From: an uncultured Burkholderiales bacterium
GTDB taxonomy: Bacteria > Pseudomonadota > Gammaproteobacteria > Burkholderiales > Burkholderiaceae_C
DNA: 36,758 bases
Direction: 5' to 3'
NCBI GenBank assembly: GCA_903892175.1
Contig: CAITHK010000286.1
Location: 1-36,758 of the forward strand
Numbering within the stretch: the first letter of the stretch is position 1; each line of letters starts with the position of its first letter. Of the stretch, positions 24,394 through 36,736 are shown piece after piece. A program made the position numbers and the translations under genes. The notes under the pieces were generated by a model that worked only from the letters and a program-made list of their open reading frames with translations, ran no database searches and was not told the DNA's origin.

Positions 24394-24710
24394 TTAACTT
24401 TTGAGTTCTGACTTGGCCAGCAGTTCTTGCGTGCGAGCATCCACCGCTTCGCGCAGGGCTTTGCCCGGCTTGAAGTGGGGAACGCGCTTTTCAGGAATCG
24501 CCACGCTCTCGCCGGAACGCGGGTTGCGTCCCATGCGGGGAGGGCGGCGGTTGATGGAAAAGCTGCCAAAGCCGCGCAGCTCGATGCGGTGCCCGCGCAC
24601 CAGCGCGTCGCCCATCGCGTCAAGCAAAGTCTTGACTGCGAATTCGGCGTCGCGGTGCGTGAGCTGACCAAACCGAGCGGCCAGTTCTTCGACCAAGTCG
24701 GAACGGGTCA

Positions 24711-24711
<1 letters not shown>
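24394..24711 (-). CDS. ihfB: Integration host factor subunit beta
   Basis: 105-residue DNA-bending protein of the HU/IHF family, which pairs with IhfA. It begins [14 protein letters not shown], includes [11 protein letters not shown], and has the beta-arm [20 protein letters not shown] with the intercalating proline (RNPRSG). The ATG overlaps the rpsA stop by one base (TGATG), so it is translated from the rpsA mRNA, as is common in Proteobacteria. Confidence 0.98.
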
Positions 24712-26393
<1,682 letters not shown>

Positions 26394-26560
26394 GTAGTTC
26401 CTTGTGTCTAACCATTGGGAAGAGGGCAGCACCATTGCTGCGCCACATGGGCCTGCGGTTAGCGGTGGGTTGTGGCGTGTGCCACGGGTTAAGTTGTCGA
26501 TCCACTTCGGCCAGTGCGCTAGTGCAGCGCGAGAGGAGCCGAGTGGGCCAGGGGCGCAGC

Positions 26561-28576
26561 CTAAAAAGGCTGCTTGGCTTTCCACCACGCCAACACCTGA
26601 TCCACCGAAGCCTCGATGGACAACGCGGAGTTGTCGAGTTGCAAAGCATCTTGTGCTGGTTTCAAGGGCGCCACGCTGCGCGATGAATCGCGGGCATCAC
26701 GGGCCTCCAAATCGGCACGAAGACTGTCAAGTGTAGTCGAAAAACCCTTTGAAATCAATTGCTTATGACGGCGCTCGGCACGCTGGGCGGCGCTGGCGGT
26801 CAAAAACACCTTCAATGGGGCTTGCGGGAAGATCACCGTGCCCATGTCGCGCCCGTCGGCGAGCAGTCCGGGCAGGCGCTGAAAGCTGTGTTGCAAGGCC
26901 ACCAAGGCGGTGCGCACGGCCGGTAACACCGAAACTTTGGAGGCATTCATACCCGCCTCTTCGGTGCGAATGGCGTCGCTCACGTCCTGGTCGCCCAGCC
27001 ACACGGTATCGCCTTCAAAGCGCACGGGCAGGCTGCGCGCCAACTGGGCAATGGTGGCCTCGTGGGCGCTGTCGAGCACCAAGCCTGCTTGCAGCGCCGC
27101 GTAGGCGGTGACGCGGTAGAGCGCGCCCGAGTCGAGGTAGTGGTAGCCCAAGGCCAGCGCCAAACGGCTGGCCAGGGTGCCTTTGCCAGAGGCGGTGGGT
27201 CCGTCAATGCAAATGACCGGAATGTGCGCGGCGTCGGTGTGGGCCACCGAGAACAGGGTTTCAAAGTAGTCGGGAAAAGTTTTGGCGACGCACTGGGGGT
27301 CTTCAATGCGCACAGGCTGCTGGGCGGCATTGAATGCGGCCAATGAAAAGCACATGGCCACGCGGTGGTCGTCGTAAGTGTGGATGCTGGCGCGCTGCCA
27401 GTGGCCCTGCGCTGATGCGTTGATGTAGGGGCCGTCAGGCAGCGGGTGGATGCGCAGCCAGTCGTTGCCTTCTTGCACGCTGGCGCCCAGCTTGCGGCAT
27501 TCGGTAGCCATGGCGGCGATGCGGTCGGTTTCTTTGACGCGCCAGCTGGCAATGTTGCGCAGCGTGGTGGGGCTGTCGGCGTAGAGCGCCATCACAGCCA
27601 GGGTCATGGCGGCATCAGGGATGTGGTTGCAGTCGAGTTCAATGCCGTGCAGCGGCCAAGCCCCGCGCTGCACCTGCAGCCAGTTGGGTCCGCTGGTGAT
27701 GTGCGCGCCCATCTGGGTGGCGGCGTCGATGAAGCGGATGTCGCCCTGGATCGAGTCGGCGCCCACGCCCTGAATGCGTATGCCTTCCCCCTTGGCAATG
27801 GCACCGAGTGCAATGAAGTAGCTGGCCGACGACGCGTCGGCCTCGACGTGGATGCTGCCTGGGGACTGGTAGTGGCTGCCCGCTGGAATGGTGAAGCGTT
27901 GCCAACCCTCGCGCTGCACCGCAATGCCGTAGCGTGCGAGCAGGTTGAGTGTGATGTCGATGTAGGGCTTGCTGATCAGCTCGCCCACCACCTCAATCAC
28001 GATGTCTTGTGTTTTGGCAGCCAAGGGCAGTGCCATCAACAAAGCGGTGAGGAATTGGCTGGACACATCGCCGCGCACTTGGATCGGCGCATCAAGTTGA
28101 AGTGCGGGCTGGCCAATGTGCAGGGGGGGGAAACCTTCTTGGTCCAGGTAGTCAATCTGGCAGCCGAGCAAGCGCAGCGCGTTGACCAAGTCGCCAATCG
28201 GGCGCTCGTGCATGCGTGCCACCCCGGAGAGCGAAAAGTCGCCCCCCAGCACGGACAAGGCTGCGGTGAGCGGACGCATGGCGGTGCCTGCATTGCCCAT
28301 GAAGAACGCAATGGGTGCGTGGTGTGCGAGCTGTCCGCCCAAGCCGGTGATGGTGACGGTGCTGCCTTGCACGTCGACCCCGCATTGGAGCTGACGCAGG
28401 GCGTTGAGCATGACGCGCGTGTCGTCCGAGTCCAACAAATCGTGGACCACGGTGGTGCCTTGGCACAGGGCCGAGAGCAACAACACGCGGTTGGAAATAC
28501 TTTTGGAGCCCGGCAAGTTCACGGTGCCAGAGGCACCTTGCAGGGGCGGCAAATCGAGAAAGGCCGTGGAGAACAT
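26561..28576 (-). CDS. aroA-cmk: Fused 3-phosphoshikimate 1-carboxyvinyltransferase / cytidylate kinase
   Basis: 671-residue fusion. Residues 1-445 are AroA (EPSP synthase, sixth step of the shikimate pathway) with [37 protein letters not shown] and [11 protein letters not shown]. Residues about 452-671 are cytidylate kinase, which phosphorylates CMP/dCMP, with P-loop [30 protein letters not shown] and [13 protein letters not shown]. There is no stop or start between them, and both halves keep their active-site motifs. The two are separate adjacent genes in E. coli; the fusion is known in Burkholderiales. Its place between tyrA and rpsA is conserved. Confidence 0.96.
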   Translation of the reverse strand: MFSTAFLDLPPLQGASGTVNLPGSKSISNRVLLLSALCQGTTVVHDLLDSDDTRVMLNALRQLQCGVDVQGSTVTITGLGGQLAHHAPIAFFMGNAGTAMRPLTAALSVLGGDFSLSGVARMHERPIGDLVNALRLLGCQIDYLDQEGFPPLHIGQPALQLDAPIQVRGDVSSQFLTALLMALPLAAKTQDIVIEVVGELISKPYIDITLNLLARYGIAVQREGWQRFTIPAGSHYQSPGSIHVEADASSASYFIALGAIAKGEGIRIQGVGADSIQGDIRFIDAATQMGAHITSGPNWLQVQRGAWPLHGIELDCNHIPDAAMTLAVMALYADSPTTLRNIASWRVKETDRIAAMATECRKLGASVQEGNDWLRIHPLPDGPYINASAQGHWQRASIHTYDDHRVAMCFSLAAFNAAQQPVRIEDPQCVAKTFPDYFETLFSVAHTDAAHIPVICIDGPTASGKGTLASRLALALGYHYLDSGALYRVTAYAALQAGLVLDSAHEATIAQLARSLPVRFEGDTVWLGDQDVSDAIRTEEAGMNASKVSVLPAVRTALVALQHSFQRLPGLLADGRDMGTVIFPQAPLKVFLTASAAQRAERRHKQLISKGFSTTLDSLRADLEARDARDSSRSVAPLKPAQDALQLDNSALSIEASVDQVLAWWKAKQPF

Positions 28577-28600
28577 GGCGAAGAAGGTGAGACCTGCGGC

Positions 28601-29506
28601 TTAATCGTCAGAGGTCGAGTTGCACGAAGTGTGGGCTTGCAGTTGCCAGCCAGCGCGCACGTCGCTGGCTTGTTGGATGAGGTGTTGCAAGGCGTGTGTG
28701 TCACCGCTTGTCAGTGCGGTCTCGAACTGGCCCAGCGCGGCGCGAAAGTGCGCCACTTGTCGCAGCACTTCAGCGCTGTTGGCGCTTAAGATGTCGCGCC
28801 ACACGGCAGCGTCGCTCGCCGCGATGCGTGAGAAGTCTCGAAAGCCCGGGCCCGCCATGTCCAAAAACGCGCTGCCCTGGGGTTGTGAGGCGAGGGCGTT
28901 GACCGCGGCAAAGGCCAGCATGTGGGGCAGGTGGCTGACGGCGGCAAAGGTGGCGTCGTGGGCCTCAGGCGTCATGGTGCTGACATGGCTGCCAATGGCG
29001 GCCCAGACATCGTGCGCGGCTTGTAATCGGGCAATGCCTGTCTTGGGCAGCGGGGTGAGGACGGTGCGGCGGTTTTGGTACAGGCCCGCTTCGGCATGTT
29101 CAATGCCCGCCACCTCTTTGCCTGCAATGGGGTGGGCGGGTACAAAGCAGGCCAGGCGCTCGCCCAAGCTTGCACGCGCAGCGGCAATCACGTCGCATTT
29201 GGTGGAGCCCACGTCCATCAGCAAGGCGTTGGGGGCCAGCACATCACGCATGGCTTCAAAGCTGGCCTGCATGGCCCCGACGGGCACGGCCAGCAGCACC
29301 AGGTCGGCACCTTGCACAGCTTGGGCCACGCTGGTGCAGGCTTGGTCGATGACCTGGAGTTGCACCGCGCGTTGGCGGGTAGCGTCGGAGGCGCTGAAGC
29401 CTGCGATGGTGTGGACCAAGCCAGCCTGGCGCAAGGCCAAGGCGAAAGAGCCGCCCATCAAGCCGCAGCCGATGAGCGCCAGGCGTTCAAAGCTGGGTGA
29501 AGTCAT
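28601..29506 (-). CDS. tyrA: Prephenate dehydrogenase (TyrA)
   Basis: 301-residue NAD(P)-dependent dehydrogenase converting prephenate (and possibly arogenate) toward tyrosine. The nucleotide-binding IGCGLMGGSFALAL covers residues 12-25, DVGSTKCDVI follows, and the catalytic histidine is His125 in VPAHPIAGKE; SHLPHMLAFA near the middle is also typical. No chorismate mutase domain is attached. The ATG shares four bases (ATGA) with the pheA stop, so translation is coupled. aroA-cmk begins 24 bases later, giving a contiguous aromatic-amino-acid unit. Confidence 0.96.
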   Translation of the reverse strand: MTSPSFERLALIGCGLMGGSFALALRQAGLVHTIAGFSASDATRQRAVQLQVIDQACTSVAQAVQGADLVLLAVPVGAMQASFEAMRDVLAPNALLMDVGSTKCDVIAAARASLGERLACFVPAHPIAGKEVAGIEHAEAGLYQNRRTVLTPLPKTGIARLQAAHDVWAAIGSHVSTMTPEAHDATFAAVSHLPHMLAFAAVNALASQPQGSAFLDMAGPGFRDFSRIAASDAAVWRDILSANSAEVLRQVAHFRAALGQFETALTSGDTHALQHLIQQASDVRAGWQLQAHTSCNSTSDD

Positions 29507-30603
29507 TCGCTGACCGGGTAGGAGCCCAAGACTTTGTAGAAGGCGCACAGGCCTTGCAACTCTTGCAGGGCGGCTGCCACATGGGGCTGAGAGACATGGC
29601 CTTGGATGTCGATGTAGAAGTAGTACTCCCACTGGCCGGATTTGGCTGGACGCGACTCAAAGCGGGTCATGGACACACCGTTGTTTTTGAGTGGAACCAA
29701 CAAGTCGTGCACGGCACCCGGGCGGTTGGGCACCGACACCACGAGGCTGGTGCAGTCTTTGCCTGATGCGGGAGGCGTGGCCAAAGTTTGCGGCAAGGTG
29801 ATGATGGCAAAGCGGGTGCGGTTGTAAGCCTCGTCTTGGATGGCGTGGTGCACGATGTGCAAGCCAAACTGGCTCGCCGCGCGCTCACTGGCCAAGCCTG
29901 CCCAAGCAGGGTTGGTCGAAGCCAGCCGTGCGCCTTCGGCATTGCTGGAGACGGCGCGTCGCTCGGCATTGGGCAGGTGCTGACTCAGCCAGACCTGGCA
30001 CTGGGCCAGCGCTTGGGGGTGGGCCATCACGACCTCAATGCCTTCGAGGGAATTGGTTTGACGCAACAAGTTGTGGCGCACCAACAGGCTGACCTCGCCC
30101 ACCACATACACGGGCGAGCGCAAGAACAAATCGAGCGATCGGGCCACCACGCCTTCGGTGGAGTTTTCCATGCCGACCACCCCGTATTGGGCGGTACCCG
30201 CGGCGGTGGCGTGGAACACCTCGTCAAAGTTGGCGCAGTAAATCAGGTTGGCGGCGCTGCCAAAGAACTCGATGGCGGCTTGTTCGCAAAAGGTGCCTTG
30301 AGGCCCCAAGATGGCCACGCGTTGCGGGGCTTCAAGGGCCAAACAAGCCGACATGATTTCGCGCCAGATGGCCGCAACATGGGGGTTCTTGAGTGGGCCG
30401 GGATTTGCTTGGGTGATCTTGTCGATCACTTGGGCCACGCGGTCGGGACGAAAAAACGGCGAGCCTTCGGCGCGTTTGATGTCACCCACTTGTTCGGCCA
30501 CATGGGCGCGTTGGTTGAGCAGGCTCAGCAGTTGTTTGTCCAGCGCGTCGATTTGTACGCGCAGTTCGCCCAAGGCGTCAGACTGAATAGGTGTTTGGCT
30601 CAT
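29503..30603 (-). CDS. pheA: Bifunctional chorismate mutase / prephenate dehydratase (P-protein)
   Basis: 366-residue P-protein of phenylalanine synthesis. Residues about 10-90 are the AroQ chorismate mutase (LRVQIDALDKQLLSLLNQRA), then the prephenate dehydratase domain (RVAILGPQGTFCEQAA, YGVVGMENSTEGVVARSLD) and a C-terminal ACT domain (TSLVVSVPNRPGAVHDLL, then TRFESRPAKSG), which binds phenylalanine for feedback inhibition. ATG 30603 was chosen; an in-frame TTG at 30621 overlaps the serC stop and is less likely. It follows serC by 14 bases and overlaps tyrA. Confidence 0.96.
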   Translation of the reverse strand: MSQTPIQSDALGELRVQIDALDKQLLSLLNQRAHVAEQVGDIKRAEGSPFFRPDRVAQVIDKITQANPGPLKNPHVAAIWREIMSACLALEAPQRVAILGPQGTFCEQAAIEFFGSAANLIYCANFDEVFHATAAGTAQYGVVGMENSTEGVVARSLDLFLRSPVYVVGEVSLLVRHNLLRQTNSLEGIEVVMAHPQALAQCQVWLSQHLPNAERRAVSSNAEGARLASTNPAWAGLASERAASQFGLHIVHHAIQDEAYNRTRFAIITLPQTLATPPASGKDCTSLVVSVPNRPGAVHDLLVPLKNNGVSMTRFESRPAKSGQWEYYFYIDIQGHVSQPHVAAALQELQGLCAFYKVLGSYPVSE

Positions 30604-30617
30604 GTGCTCAAAAGGCG

Positions 30618-31727
30618 TCAAGCCTGTGTTTGTTCAAACGCACGCAGGTAGTCCACCAAGGCTTGGATACCTTCGATGGGCATGGCGTTGTAAATGCTCG
30701 CGCGCATGCCGCCCACCGACTTGTGGCCTTTGAGCTGCAGCAGGCCCGCAGCCTTTGCACCTGACAAGAAAGCGTCGTTGCGCGACGCGTCGGCCAAGAA
30801 GAAGGGCACGTTCATGCGTGAGCGGCAGTCAGCCGCCACGTGGTTGCTGTAGAAGCTGGAGCTGTCTAAGAAGTCATACAGCAGCTGAGCTTTGGCGATG
30901 TTGCGTTGCTCCATCGCAGCGACGCCGCCTTGGCGTTTGAGCCATTGGAAGGTCAAGCCGGCAACGTAGATGCTGTAGGTTGGCGGGGTGTTGTACATCG
31001 AGCCGTTGTCGGCCACGGTTTTGTAGTTGAACGCACTGGGGCACACCTTGAGCGCATGGCCCAACAAGTCTTCACGCACCACCACCAGCGTCACGCCTGC
31101 GGGGCCAATGTTCTTTTGGGCGCCCCCAAAAGCCAAACCCACCTTGGACCAGTCCACTGCGCGCGACAGCACATGGGACGAGAAGTCAATCACCAAGGGG
31201 GCGTTGGAGCCCAAGGCTTGCAAGTCGGGCAAGTGGTGGAACTCCACCCCGTGGATGGTTTCGTTGGTGCACACATGGACGTAACGCGCTTCGTGACTGA
31301 GCTTCCAGTGGGCTGGATCAGGCAGTGTGGTGAAGTGGCTGTCTGCACCCGATGCTGCCAAATGTGGCGTGCAGAACTTGGCGGCTTCTTTGAAAGATTT
31401 TTCACTCCAGCTGCCAGTGACCACAACATCGATGTGTTCACCACGTGACAGGTTGAGCGGCACGATGGCGTTTTCAGCAATGCCGCCGCCTTGCATGAAC
31501 AAAACCTTGAAGTGCGCGGGGATGGCCAGCAGCTCGCGCAGGTCGGCTTCGGCTTGCTCGTAGATGGCGATGAATTCTTTGCCGCGATGGCTCATTTCCA
31601 TCACGCCCATGCCCGAGGAACGACCTTGTGCATCGTGCCAGTCGGTCATTTCTGCGGCGGCTTGTTGCAGCACCTCCAGCGGCATGGCCGCTGGGCCAGC
31701 AGAAAAGTTATAGGGGCGCGTGCTCAT
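30618..31727 (-). CDS. serC: 3-phosphoserine / phosphohydroxythreonine aminotransferase
   Basis: 369-residue PLP-dependent class V aminotransferase that makes phosphoserine for serine synthesis and phosphohydroxythreonine for vitamin B6. It starts [37 protein letters not shown] is the phosphate-binding loop, and the PLP lysine is in [25 protein letters not shown] and [17 protein letters not shown] close the fold. ATG 31727 gives the standard N-terminus. It lies 10 bases after gyrA and leads into pheA-tyrA, a common gammaproteobacterial and betaproteobacterial arrangement. Confidence 0.97.
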   Translation of the reverse strand: MSTRPYNFSAGPAAMPLEVLQQAAAEMTDWHDAQGRSSGMGVMEMSHRGKEFIAIYEQAEADLRELLAIPAHFKVLFMQGGGIAENAIVPLNLSRGEHIDVVVTGSWSEKSFKEAAKFCTPHLAASGADSHFTTLPDPAHWKLSHEARYVHVCTNETIHGVEFHHLPDLQALGSNAPLVIDFSSHVLSRAVDWSKVGLAFGGAQKNIGPAGVTLVVVREDLLGHALKVCPSAFNYKTVADNGSMYNTPPTYSIYVAGLTFQWLKRQGGVAAMEQRNIAKAQLLYDFLDSSSFYSNHVAADCRSRMNVPFFLADASRNDAFLSGAKAAGLLQLKGHKSVGGMRASIYNAMPIEGIQALVDYLRAFEQTQA

Positions 31728-31737
31728 GCGATGCGCC

Positions 31738-34416
31738 TCAAACTTCGCTGGGTGCGTCGGTGTCACCGGCTGGGCCGTCTAAAGCGCCTTCGCTGTCGTT
31801 TGCATTGGCATCGTTTTCGACGATGCGTTGCAAGCCGCTGAGCTTGGCACCTGCGTCCAGTCCGATCAAGGTCACGCCCTGGGTGGCACGCCCGAGTTCA
31901 CGGATCTCAGACACGCGGGTACGCACCAGCACGCCGGTGTCGGTGATGAGCATGATCTCGTCGTCGGCCTGCACCAAGGTGGCGGCCACGACTTTGCCAT
32001 TGCGCTCGGATTGCTGAATGGCAATCATGCCTTTGGTGCCGCGTCCATGGCGGGTGTATTCGGTGATGCTGGTTCGTTTGCCGTAGCCGTTTTCGGTGGC
32101 GGTCAGCACGCTGGCGCGCACGGCGTCGGCAGGGGCGTTGGGGTCTTCTTGTTCAGACACCAGCATGGCGATCACGCTTTGGCCGTCTTCGATCATCATG
32201 CCGCGCACACCGCGTGCACTGCGACCCAAGGGCCGCACATCGTTTTCGTCAAAGCGCACGGCTTTGCCGCCGTCGCTGAACAACATGACATCGTGTTTGC
32301 CATCGGTCAGGGCTGCGCCTACCAAGAAGTCACCGTCGTCCAAGTTGACCGCAATGATGCCGCCTTTGCGGGGGTTGTTGAACTCGTCGAGTGAGGTCTT
32401 TTTGACGGTGCCCATGGAGGTGGCCATGAACACAAATTGGTCTTCAGGGAAGGTCCGCGCTTCACCCGTGAGTGCCAAGACGACGTTGATTTTTTCGCCT
32501 TCTTGCAGCGGGAACATGTTGACGATCGGCCTGCCGCGCGATCCACGCGAGCCTGCGGGCACCTCCCAGACCTTGAGCCAGTACAAACGGCCACGGTTGG
32601 AGAAGCACAAGATGTAGTCGTGCGTGTTGGCGATGAAGAGTTGGTCGATCCAGTCGTCTTCTTTGGTGGCTGTGGCTTGCTTGCCCCGGCCCCCACGCTT
32701 TTGGGCGCGGTACTCGCTCAAGGGCTGACTCTTGATGTAGCCGCTGTGGCTGAGTGTGACCACCATGTCGGTGGGCGTGATCAGGTCTTCGGTGCCGAGG
32801 TCTTGGGCGTTGTGCTCAATCACGCTGCGGCGTGCGCCGAGTTTGGTTTGGCCGAACTCTTGTTTCACCACATTCAGCTCGTCGCCGATGATGGTGGACA
32901 CGCGCTCTGGCTTGGCCAAGATGTCGAGCAAGTCGTCGATCTCGGCCATGACGTCTTTGTATTCGTTGACGATTTTGTCTTGTTCCAAGCCGGTCAAGCG
33001 TTGCAGGCGCATCTGCAAGATTTCTTGCGCTTGGGTGTCGCTCAGGCGGTACAAGCCGTCGCTGCCCATGCCGAATTCCTTTTCCAAACCATCCGGACGG
33101 TAATCGTCGGCGTTGATCACGCCGCCATCCGTTCGGCTGCGGGTGAGCATTTCGCGTACCAGTTTGCTGTCCCACGCGCGGGTCATCAGCTCGGCTTTGG
33201 CCACAGGCGGGGTGGGGGCGTTTCGGATGATGGCAATGAACTCATCGATGTTGGCCAAGGCCACGGCCAAGCCTTCCAGCACATGGCCGCGCTCGCGGGC
33301 TTTGCGCAGGGTGAAGATGGTGCGGCGTGTGACCACTTCACGGCGGTGCTGCAAGAAGACGCTGATCAGGTCTTTCAGGTTGCACAGCTTGGGCTGGCCG
33401 TCGATCAAGGCCACCATGTTGATGCCAAAGGTGTCTTGCAGCTGGGTTTGTTTGTACAAGTTGTTGAGCACCACCTCAGGCACGGCACCGCGCTTGAGTT
33501 CGATCACCAAGCGCATGCCCGATTTGTCGGACTCGTCTTGGATGTGGCTGATGTCTTCGATTTTCTTTTCGTGCACCAACTCGGCCATGCGCTCTTGCAA
33601 GGTCTTTTTGTTCACTTGGTAGGGCAGCTCATCCACGATGATCGATTGGCGTTGACCGCGGTCGATGTCTTCAAAGTGGCACTTGGCGCGCATGACCACC
33701 CGGCCTCGACCGGTGCGGTAGCCGTCTCTGACACCACTCATGCCGTAGATGATGCCGGCGGTGGGGAAGTCAGGTGCGGGGATGATTTCCATCAATTCGT
33801 CGATGCTGGCTTCTGGGTGGCGCAGCATGTGCAAACACGCGTCAACCACTTCGTTCAAGTTGTGCGGCGGAATGTTGGTGGCCATGCCCACTGCAATGCC
33901 TGAGGAGCCATTGACCAGTAGGTTGGGAATGCGGCTGGGTAATACCAAAGGTTCTTTTTCGGAGCCGTCGTAGTTGGGGCCAAAGTCCACGGTCTCTTTG
34001 TCGATATCGGCCAACATTTCATGGGCGATCTTGGACAAACGGATTTCCGTGTAACGCATGGCAGCCGCGTTGTCGCCGTCGACCGAGCCGAAGTTGCCTT
34101 GACCATCCACCAGCATGTGGCGCAAGGAGAAGTCTTGCGCCATGCGCACGATGGTGTCATACACCGCACTGTCGCCGTGTGGGTGGTATTTACCGATCAC
34201 GTCGCCGACGATACGTGCCGACTTTTTGTAGGGGCGGTTCCAGTCGTTGTTGAGCTCGTGCATGGCAAACAACACACGGCGGTGCACCGGCTTCAAGCCG
34301 TCCCGCGCGTCTGGGAGTGCGCGGCCAACGATCACGCTCATGGCGTAATCGAGGTAGCTGCGGCGCATCTCCTCTTCTAGGCTGATGGGCAATGTTTCTT
34401 TGGCAAACTGAGTCAT
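31738..34416 (-). CDS. gyrA: DNA gyrase subunit A
   Basis: 892-residue type II topoisomerase subunit. N-terminal numbering matches E. coli: [10 protein letters not shown] keeps Ser83 and Asp87, the usual quinolone-sensitive residues, and Tyr122 in [10 protein letters not shown] is the DNA-cleaving tyrosine. The C-terminal pinwheel has the GyrA-box-like QKRGGRGKQ and repeats such as [10 protein letters not shown], ending in an acidic tail (about the last 25 residues). It divides from ompA on the other strand and is the first gene of the run to serC, pheA and beyond. Confidence 0.98.
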   Translation of the reverse strand: MTQFAKETLPISLEEEMRRSYLDYAMSVIVGRALPDARDGLKPVHRRVLFAMHELNNDWNRPYKKSARIVGDVIGKYHPHGDSAVYDTIVRMAQDFSLRHMLVDGQGNFGSVDGDNAAAMRYTEIRLSKIAHEMLADIDKETVDFGPNYDGSEKEPLVLPSRIPNLLVNGSSGIAVGMATNIPPHNLNEVVDACLHMLRHPEASIDELMEIIPAPDFPTAGIIYGMSGVRDGYRTGRGRVVMRAKCHFEDIDRGQRQSIIVDELPYQVNKKTLQERMAELVHEKKIEDISHIQDESDKSGMRLVIELKRGAVPEVVLNNLYKQTQLQDTFGINMVALIDGQPKLCNLKDLISVFLQHRREVVTRRTIFTLRKARERGHVLEGLAVALANIDEFIAIIRNAPTPPVAKAELMTRAWDSKLVREMLTRSRTDGGVINADDYRPDGLEKEFGMGSDGLYRLSDTQAQEILQMRLQRLTGLEQDKIVNEYKDVMAEIDDLLDILAKPERVSTIIGDELNVVKQEFGQTKLGARRSVIEHNAQDLGTEDLITPTDMVVTLSHSGYIKSQPLSEYRAQKRGGRGKQATATKEDDWIDQLFIANTHDYILCFSNRGRLYWLKVWEVPAGSRGSRGRPIVNMFPLQEGEKINVVLALTGEARTFPEDQFVFMATSMGTVKKTSLDEFNNPRKGGIIAVNLDDGDFLVGAALTDGKHDVMLFSDGGKAVRFDENDVRPLGRSARGVRGMMIEDGQSVIAMLVSEQEDPNAPADAVRASVLTATENGYGKRTSITEYTRHGRGTKGMIAIQQSERNGKVVAATLVQADDEIMLITDTGVLVRTRVSEIRELGRATQGVTLIGLDAGAKLSGLQRIVENDANANDSEGALDGPAGDTDAPSEV

Positions 34417-34439
34417 GAAAGCGGCCGTAAAGCGGGAAA

Positions 34440-34474
34440 CCGGACATTTTAGGCTGATAACTCTGGGTGCTCAG
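34440..34474 (-). promoter_or_regulatory. Candidate gyrA promoter
   Basis: On the minus strand TAAAAT (34451-34446) is a good -10, with CTGAGC (34474-34469) as a poor -35 at 17 bases. It lies about 30 bases before the gyrA start. A proposal by inspection. Confidence 0.4.
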
Positions 34475-34642
34475 TTGTGGCTGACTGGCAACAGACGCAC
34501 ACGAGCCCCAAGCCTGTCTTCTCAAAATTGAGGGGGCACCAAATGAGATATGGCACAATATTTACAGCGTTACGGTGTTTGCACCTTGAATGCACGGAAT
34601 CGCAGCAAGGTCTGCGGCTTATAAATCCCTCAGAGGTGAATC
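34475..34642 (+). promoter_or_regulatory. ompA upstream region with ribosome site
   Basis: The stretch before ompA is AT-rich relative to its surroundings. AGAGGTG, five bases before the ATG, is the ribosome site. Candidate promoter pieces are TTGAGG (34528-34533) with TATGGC (34549-34554) at 15 bases, and an orphan TATAAA (34620-34625); neither pair is convincing. A leader of about 80 bases is likely if the first is used, as is common for major porin mRNAs. Confidence 0.35.
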
Positions 34643-35275
34643 ATGAAAAACTTGAAGAACTTGGCAGCTTTTGTTGCTACCGCTGCATTGGCAACTGCCG
34701 CTGTTGCTCAAAACGTTGACAACTGGCGCAATTCGTCAGGCGATGCTTGGACCAACTCCACAGGCCTGTGCTGGCGCGATGCCAACTGGACACCTGCCAC
34801 CGCTGCCAAAGGTTGCGACGGAGCCATCGTTGCTCCCGCTCCTGCACCAGCTGTGGTGGCTCCAAAGGCTGAAGCACCTGCCCCTAAGCCCGCTGCACCT
34901 GCTCCCCAAGCGCCTGCTGCTTCCAAAGTGACTTATGCCGCTGACGCTTTCTTTGACTTCGACAAGTCCGTGCTCAAGCCCGCTGGCAAAGCCAAGCTGG
35001 ATGACTTGGTTGGCAAAGTCAAAGGCATCAACTTGGAAGTGATCATTGCTGTGGGTCACACCGACTCTGTCGGCAGCGATGCTTACAACCAAAAATTGTC
35101 GGTGCGTCGCGCTGAATCCGTGAAGGCTTACTTGGTATCCAAAGGGATCGAGAAAAACCGCATTTACACCGAAGGCAAAGGCGAGAAACAGCCCGTGGCT
35201 GACAACAAGACCAAAGAAGGTCGCGCCAAAAACCGTCGCGTAGAGATCGAAGTCGTCGGCACCCGTGCCAACTGA
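34643..35275 (+). CDS. ompA: OmpA family outer-membrane / peptidoglycan-binding protein
   Basis: 210-residue secreted protein. Residues 1-22 are a signal peptide ([17 protein letters not shown]), then a short [19 protein letters not shown] segment typical of short betaproteobacterial OmpA proteins, with two cysteines, then an Ala/Pro-rich linker (about 64-95) and the C-terminal OmpA domain ([44 protein letters not shown]) that binds peptidoglycan. There is no full eight-stranded barrel, so it is more a peptidoglycan-linked periplasmic or lipid-free OM protein. Codon use looks more AT-tolerant and regular, as for a highly expressed gene. A terminator follows. Confidence 0.94.
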   Translation: MKNLKNLAAFVATAALATAAVAQNVDNWRNSSGDAWTNSTGLCWRDANWTPATAAKGCDGAIVAPAPAPAVVAPKAEAPAPKPAAPAPQAPAASKVTYAADAFFDFDKSVLKPAGKAKLDDLVGKVKGINLEVIIAVGHTDSVGSDAYNQKLSVRRAESVKAYLVSKGIEKNRIYTEGKGEKQPVADNKTKEGRAKNRRVEIEVVGTRAN

Positions 35276-35297
35276 TCCTTCAAGATCTTTTCAAGAA

Positions 35298-35320
35298 CCC
35301 CGCCACGGCGGGGTTTTTTA
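35298..35320 (+). terminator. Rho-independent terminator of ompA
   Basis: CCCCGCC (35298-35304) and GGCGGGG (35307-35313) form a perfect 7-bp G+C stem followed by six T. The apparent two-base loop means that the top pair or two will open. It ends the ompA transcript just before ubiG. Confidence 0.93.
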
Positions 35321-35342
35321 TTGGATCAACGACAATTCTCCC

Positions 35343-36059
35343 ATGCACACATCTCCACACGCCAACTTTGACCCGGCCGAGTTGGCCAAGTTTTCCGATT
35401 TGGCCCACCGCTGGTGGGATCCTGAGAGTGAATTCCGCCCACTCCATCAGATCAACCCCTTGCGCTTGGCGTGGATCGATGAACTCGCTGCGTTGCAAGG
35501 CAAACACGTGCTCGACGTGGGCTGCGGTGGCGGCATTTTGAGCGACGCGATGGCGCGTTCGGGCGCGCAAGTGCTGGGGATTGATTTGGCCACCAAGTCG
35601 CTCAAAGTCGCCCAACTGCACGCCTTGGAAGCTCAAACGCCCCGAGTGAGCTATCGCGAGGTGAGCGTCGAAGCCTTGGCTGCCGAGCTGCCTGCCAGCT
35701 TTGATGTGGTCACCTGCATGGAAATGTTGGAACATGTGCCTGACCCTGCTTCGATCGTGCGGGCATGTTCTCAATTGGTCAAACCGGGGGGCTGGGTCTT
35801 TTTTTCGACCTTGAACCGCAACCCCAAGTCTTTTTTGTTTGCCATCGTGGGCGCCGAATATGTGTTGAACATGCTGCCACGTGGCACCCATGAGTACGCA
35901 AAGTTCATTCGCCCCAGTGAGTTGGCCAGTGCGTGCCGAAGTGCCGATCTGGAATGGCTACAAACGCGTGGCATGGAATACAACCCCTTGACCCGACGGT
36001 ACTGGTTGAGCGCAGACACCAGCGTGAACTACCTGGTGGCAACCCAGAGGGCGGCCTGA
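35343..36059 (+). CDS. ubiG: Ubiquinone biosynthesis O-methyltransferase
   Basis: 238-residue class I SAM methyltransferase acting twice in ubiquinone synthesis. The N-terminal [20 protein letters not shown] and [15 protein letters not shown] are UbiG signatures; the SAM motif [16 protein letters not shown] is near residues 56-71 and [10 protein letters not shown] is the post-motif. ATG 35343 gives the usual start, 23 bases after the ompA terminator; an in-frame upstream extension would overlap ompA and the terminator. Its TGA shares a base with the gph ATG. Confidence 0.96.
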   Translation: MHTSPHANFDPAELAKFSDLAHRWWDPESEFRPLHQINPLRLAWIDELAALQGKHVLDVGCGGGILSDAMARSGAQVLGIDLATKSLKVAQLHALEAQTPRVSYREVSVEALAAELPASFDVVTCMEMLEHVPDPASIVRACSQLVKPGGWVFFSTLNRNPKSFLFAIVGAEYVLNMLPRGTHEYAKFIRPSELASACRSADLEWLQTRGMEYNPLTRRYWLSADTSVNYLVATQRAA

Positions 36060-36724
36060 TGTTGAGCGACATTCGTGCCGTGCTGTTTGATTTGGATGGC
36101 ACCTTGATTGACAGCGCACCCGATCTGGGGGACGCCGCAGACAAAATGCGAACCGATCGTGGACTGCCCTCATTGCCTGAAGCCTTGTACCGCCCGATGG
36201 CGGGGGCGGGCGCGCGCGGCATGCTCAAGGTGGCATTCGATATCACCCCTGAGCACCCAAGCTACGAAGCGTTTCGCGAAGAGTTTTTTGTGAACTATGA
36301 GCGTGCGATGACGGTGCGTACCTATATCTTTGATGGCGTGATTGATGTGATTGACGCCTTGCGTCAGCGTGACATGCCATGGGGCGTGGTGACCAATAAG
36401 ATGGCGCGTTTCACAGACCCGCTGACGCAGGCCATGCCTTTGTTTTCATCGGCCTCGGCCATTGTGAGTGGGGACACCACGGCGCATGCCAAACCGCACC
36501 CTGCACCGATGTTTGAAGCTGCAAGACGTTTGGGGTTGTCGCCCGAGGTGTGTTTGTATGTCGGCGACGACGAGCGCGACATTGTGGCGGGACGCGCGGC
36601 AGGCATGCGCACTATGGCAGCGAGCTATGGGTATTTAGGCGAAAAAACAAATATTGCCAGCTGGGGTGCAGATTTACACATTGATTCGCCTTTGAACCTC
36701 TTGCAATGGCTGACAAAGGCCTAA
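36059..36724 (+). CDS. gph: Phosphoglycolate phosphatase (HAD superfamily)
   Basis: 221-residue HAD hydrolase that removes the phosphate of 2-phosphoglycolate and possibly other small phosphates. The catalytic FDLDGTLIDSAPDLG has nucleophile Asp11 and acid/base Asp13; VVTNKMARFTDP is motif II, KPHPAPMFEAARRLG motif III with the lysine, and VGDDERDIVAGRAAGM motif IV. The ATG overlaps the ubiG stop (TGATG), so translation is coupled. Pairing with ubiG is common in Burkholderiales. MupP-type (MurNAc-6P) activity is an alternative. Confidence 0.93.
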   Translation: MLSDIRAVLFDLDGTLIDSAPDLGDAADKMRTDRGLPSLPEALYRPMAGAGARGMLKVAFDITPEHPSYEAFREEFFVNYERAMTVRTYIFDGVIDVIDALRQRDMPWGVVTNKMARFTDPLTQAMPLFSSASAIVSGDTTAHAKPHPAPMFEAARRLGLSPEVCLYVGDDERDIVAGRAAGMRTMAASYGYLGEKTNIASWGADLHIDSPLNLLQWLTKA

Positions 36725-36727
36725 AAT
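36701..36727 (+). promoter_or_regulatory. Candidate ssrA (tmRNA) promoter inside the end of gph
   Basis: TTGCAA (36701-36706) and TAAAAT (36722-36727), 15 bases apart, precede the tmRNA start by 9 bases; the -10 overlaps the gph stop codon. Hexamers match 4/6 and 5/6, with short spacing. Confidence 0.45.
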
Positions 36728-36736
36728 AGATATCCT

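Noticed and set aside
31816-34416. Possible quinolone-resistance changes in gyrA
   Set aside because: Ser83 and Asp87 (E. coli numbering) are the wild-type residues in [10 protein letters not shown], so no classical resistance change is present.
35265-35342. In-frame extension of ubiG upstream of ATG 35343
   Set aside because: It would run through the ompA stop and its terminator and adds residues not seen in UbiG.
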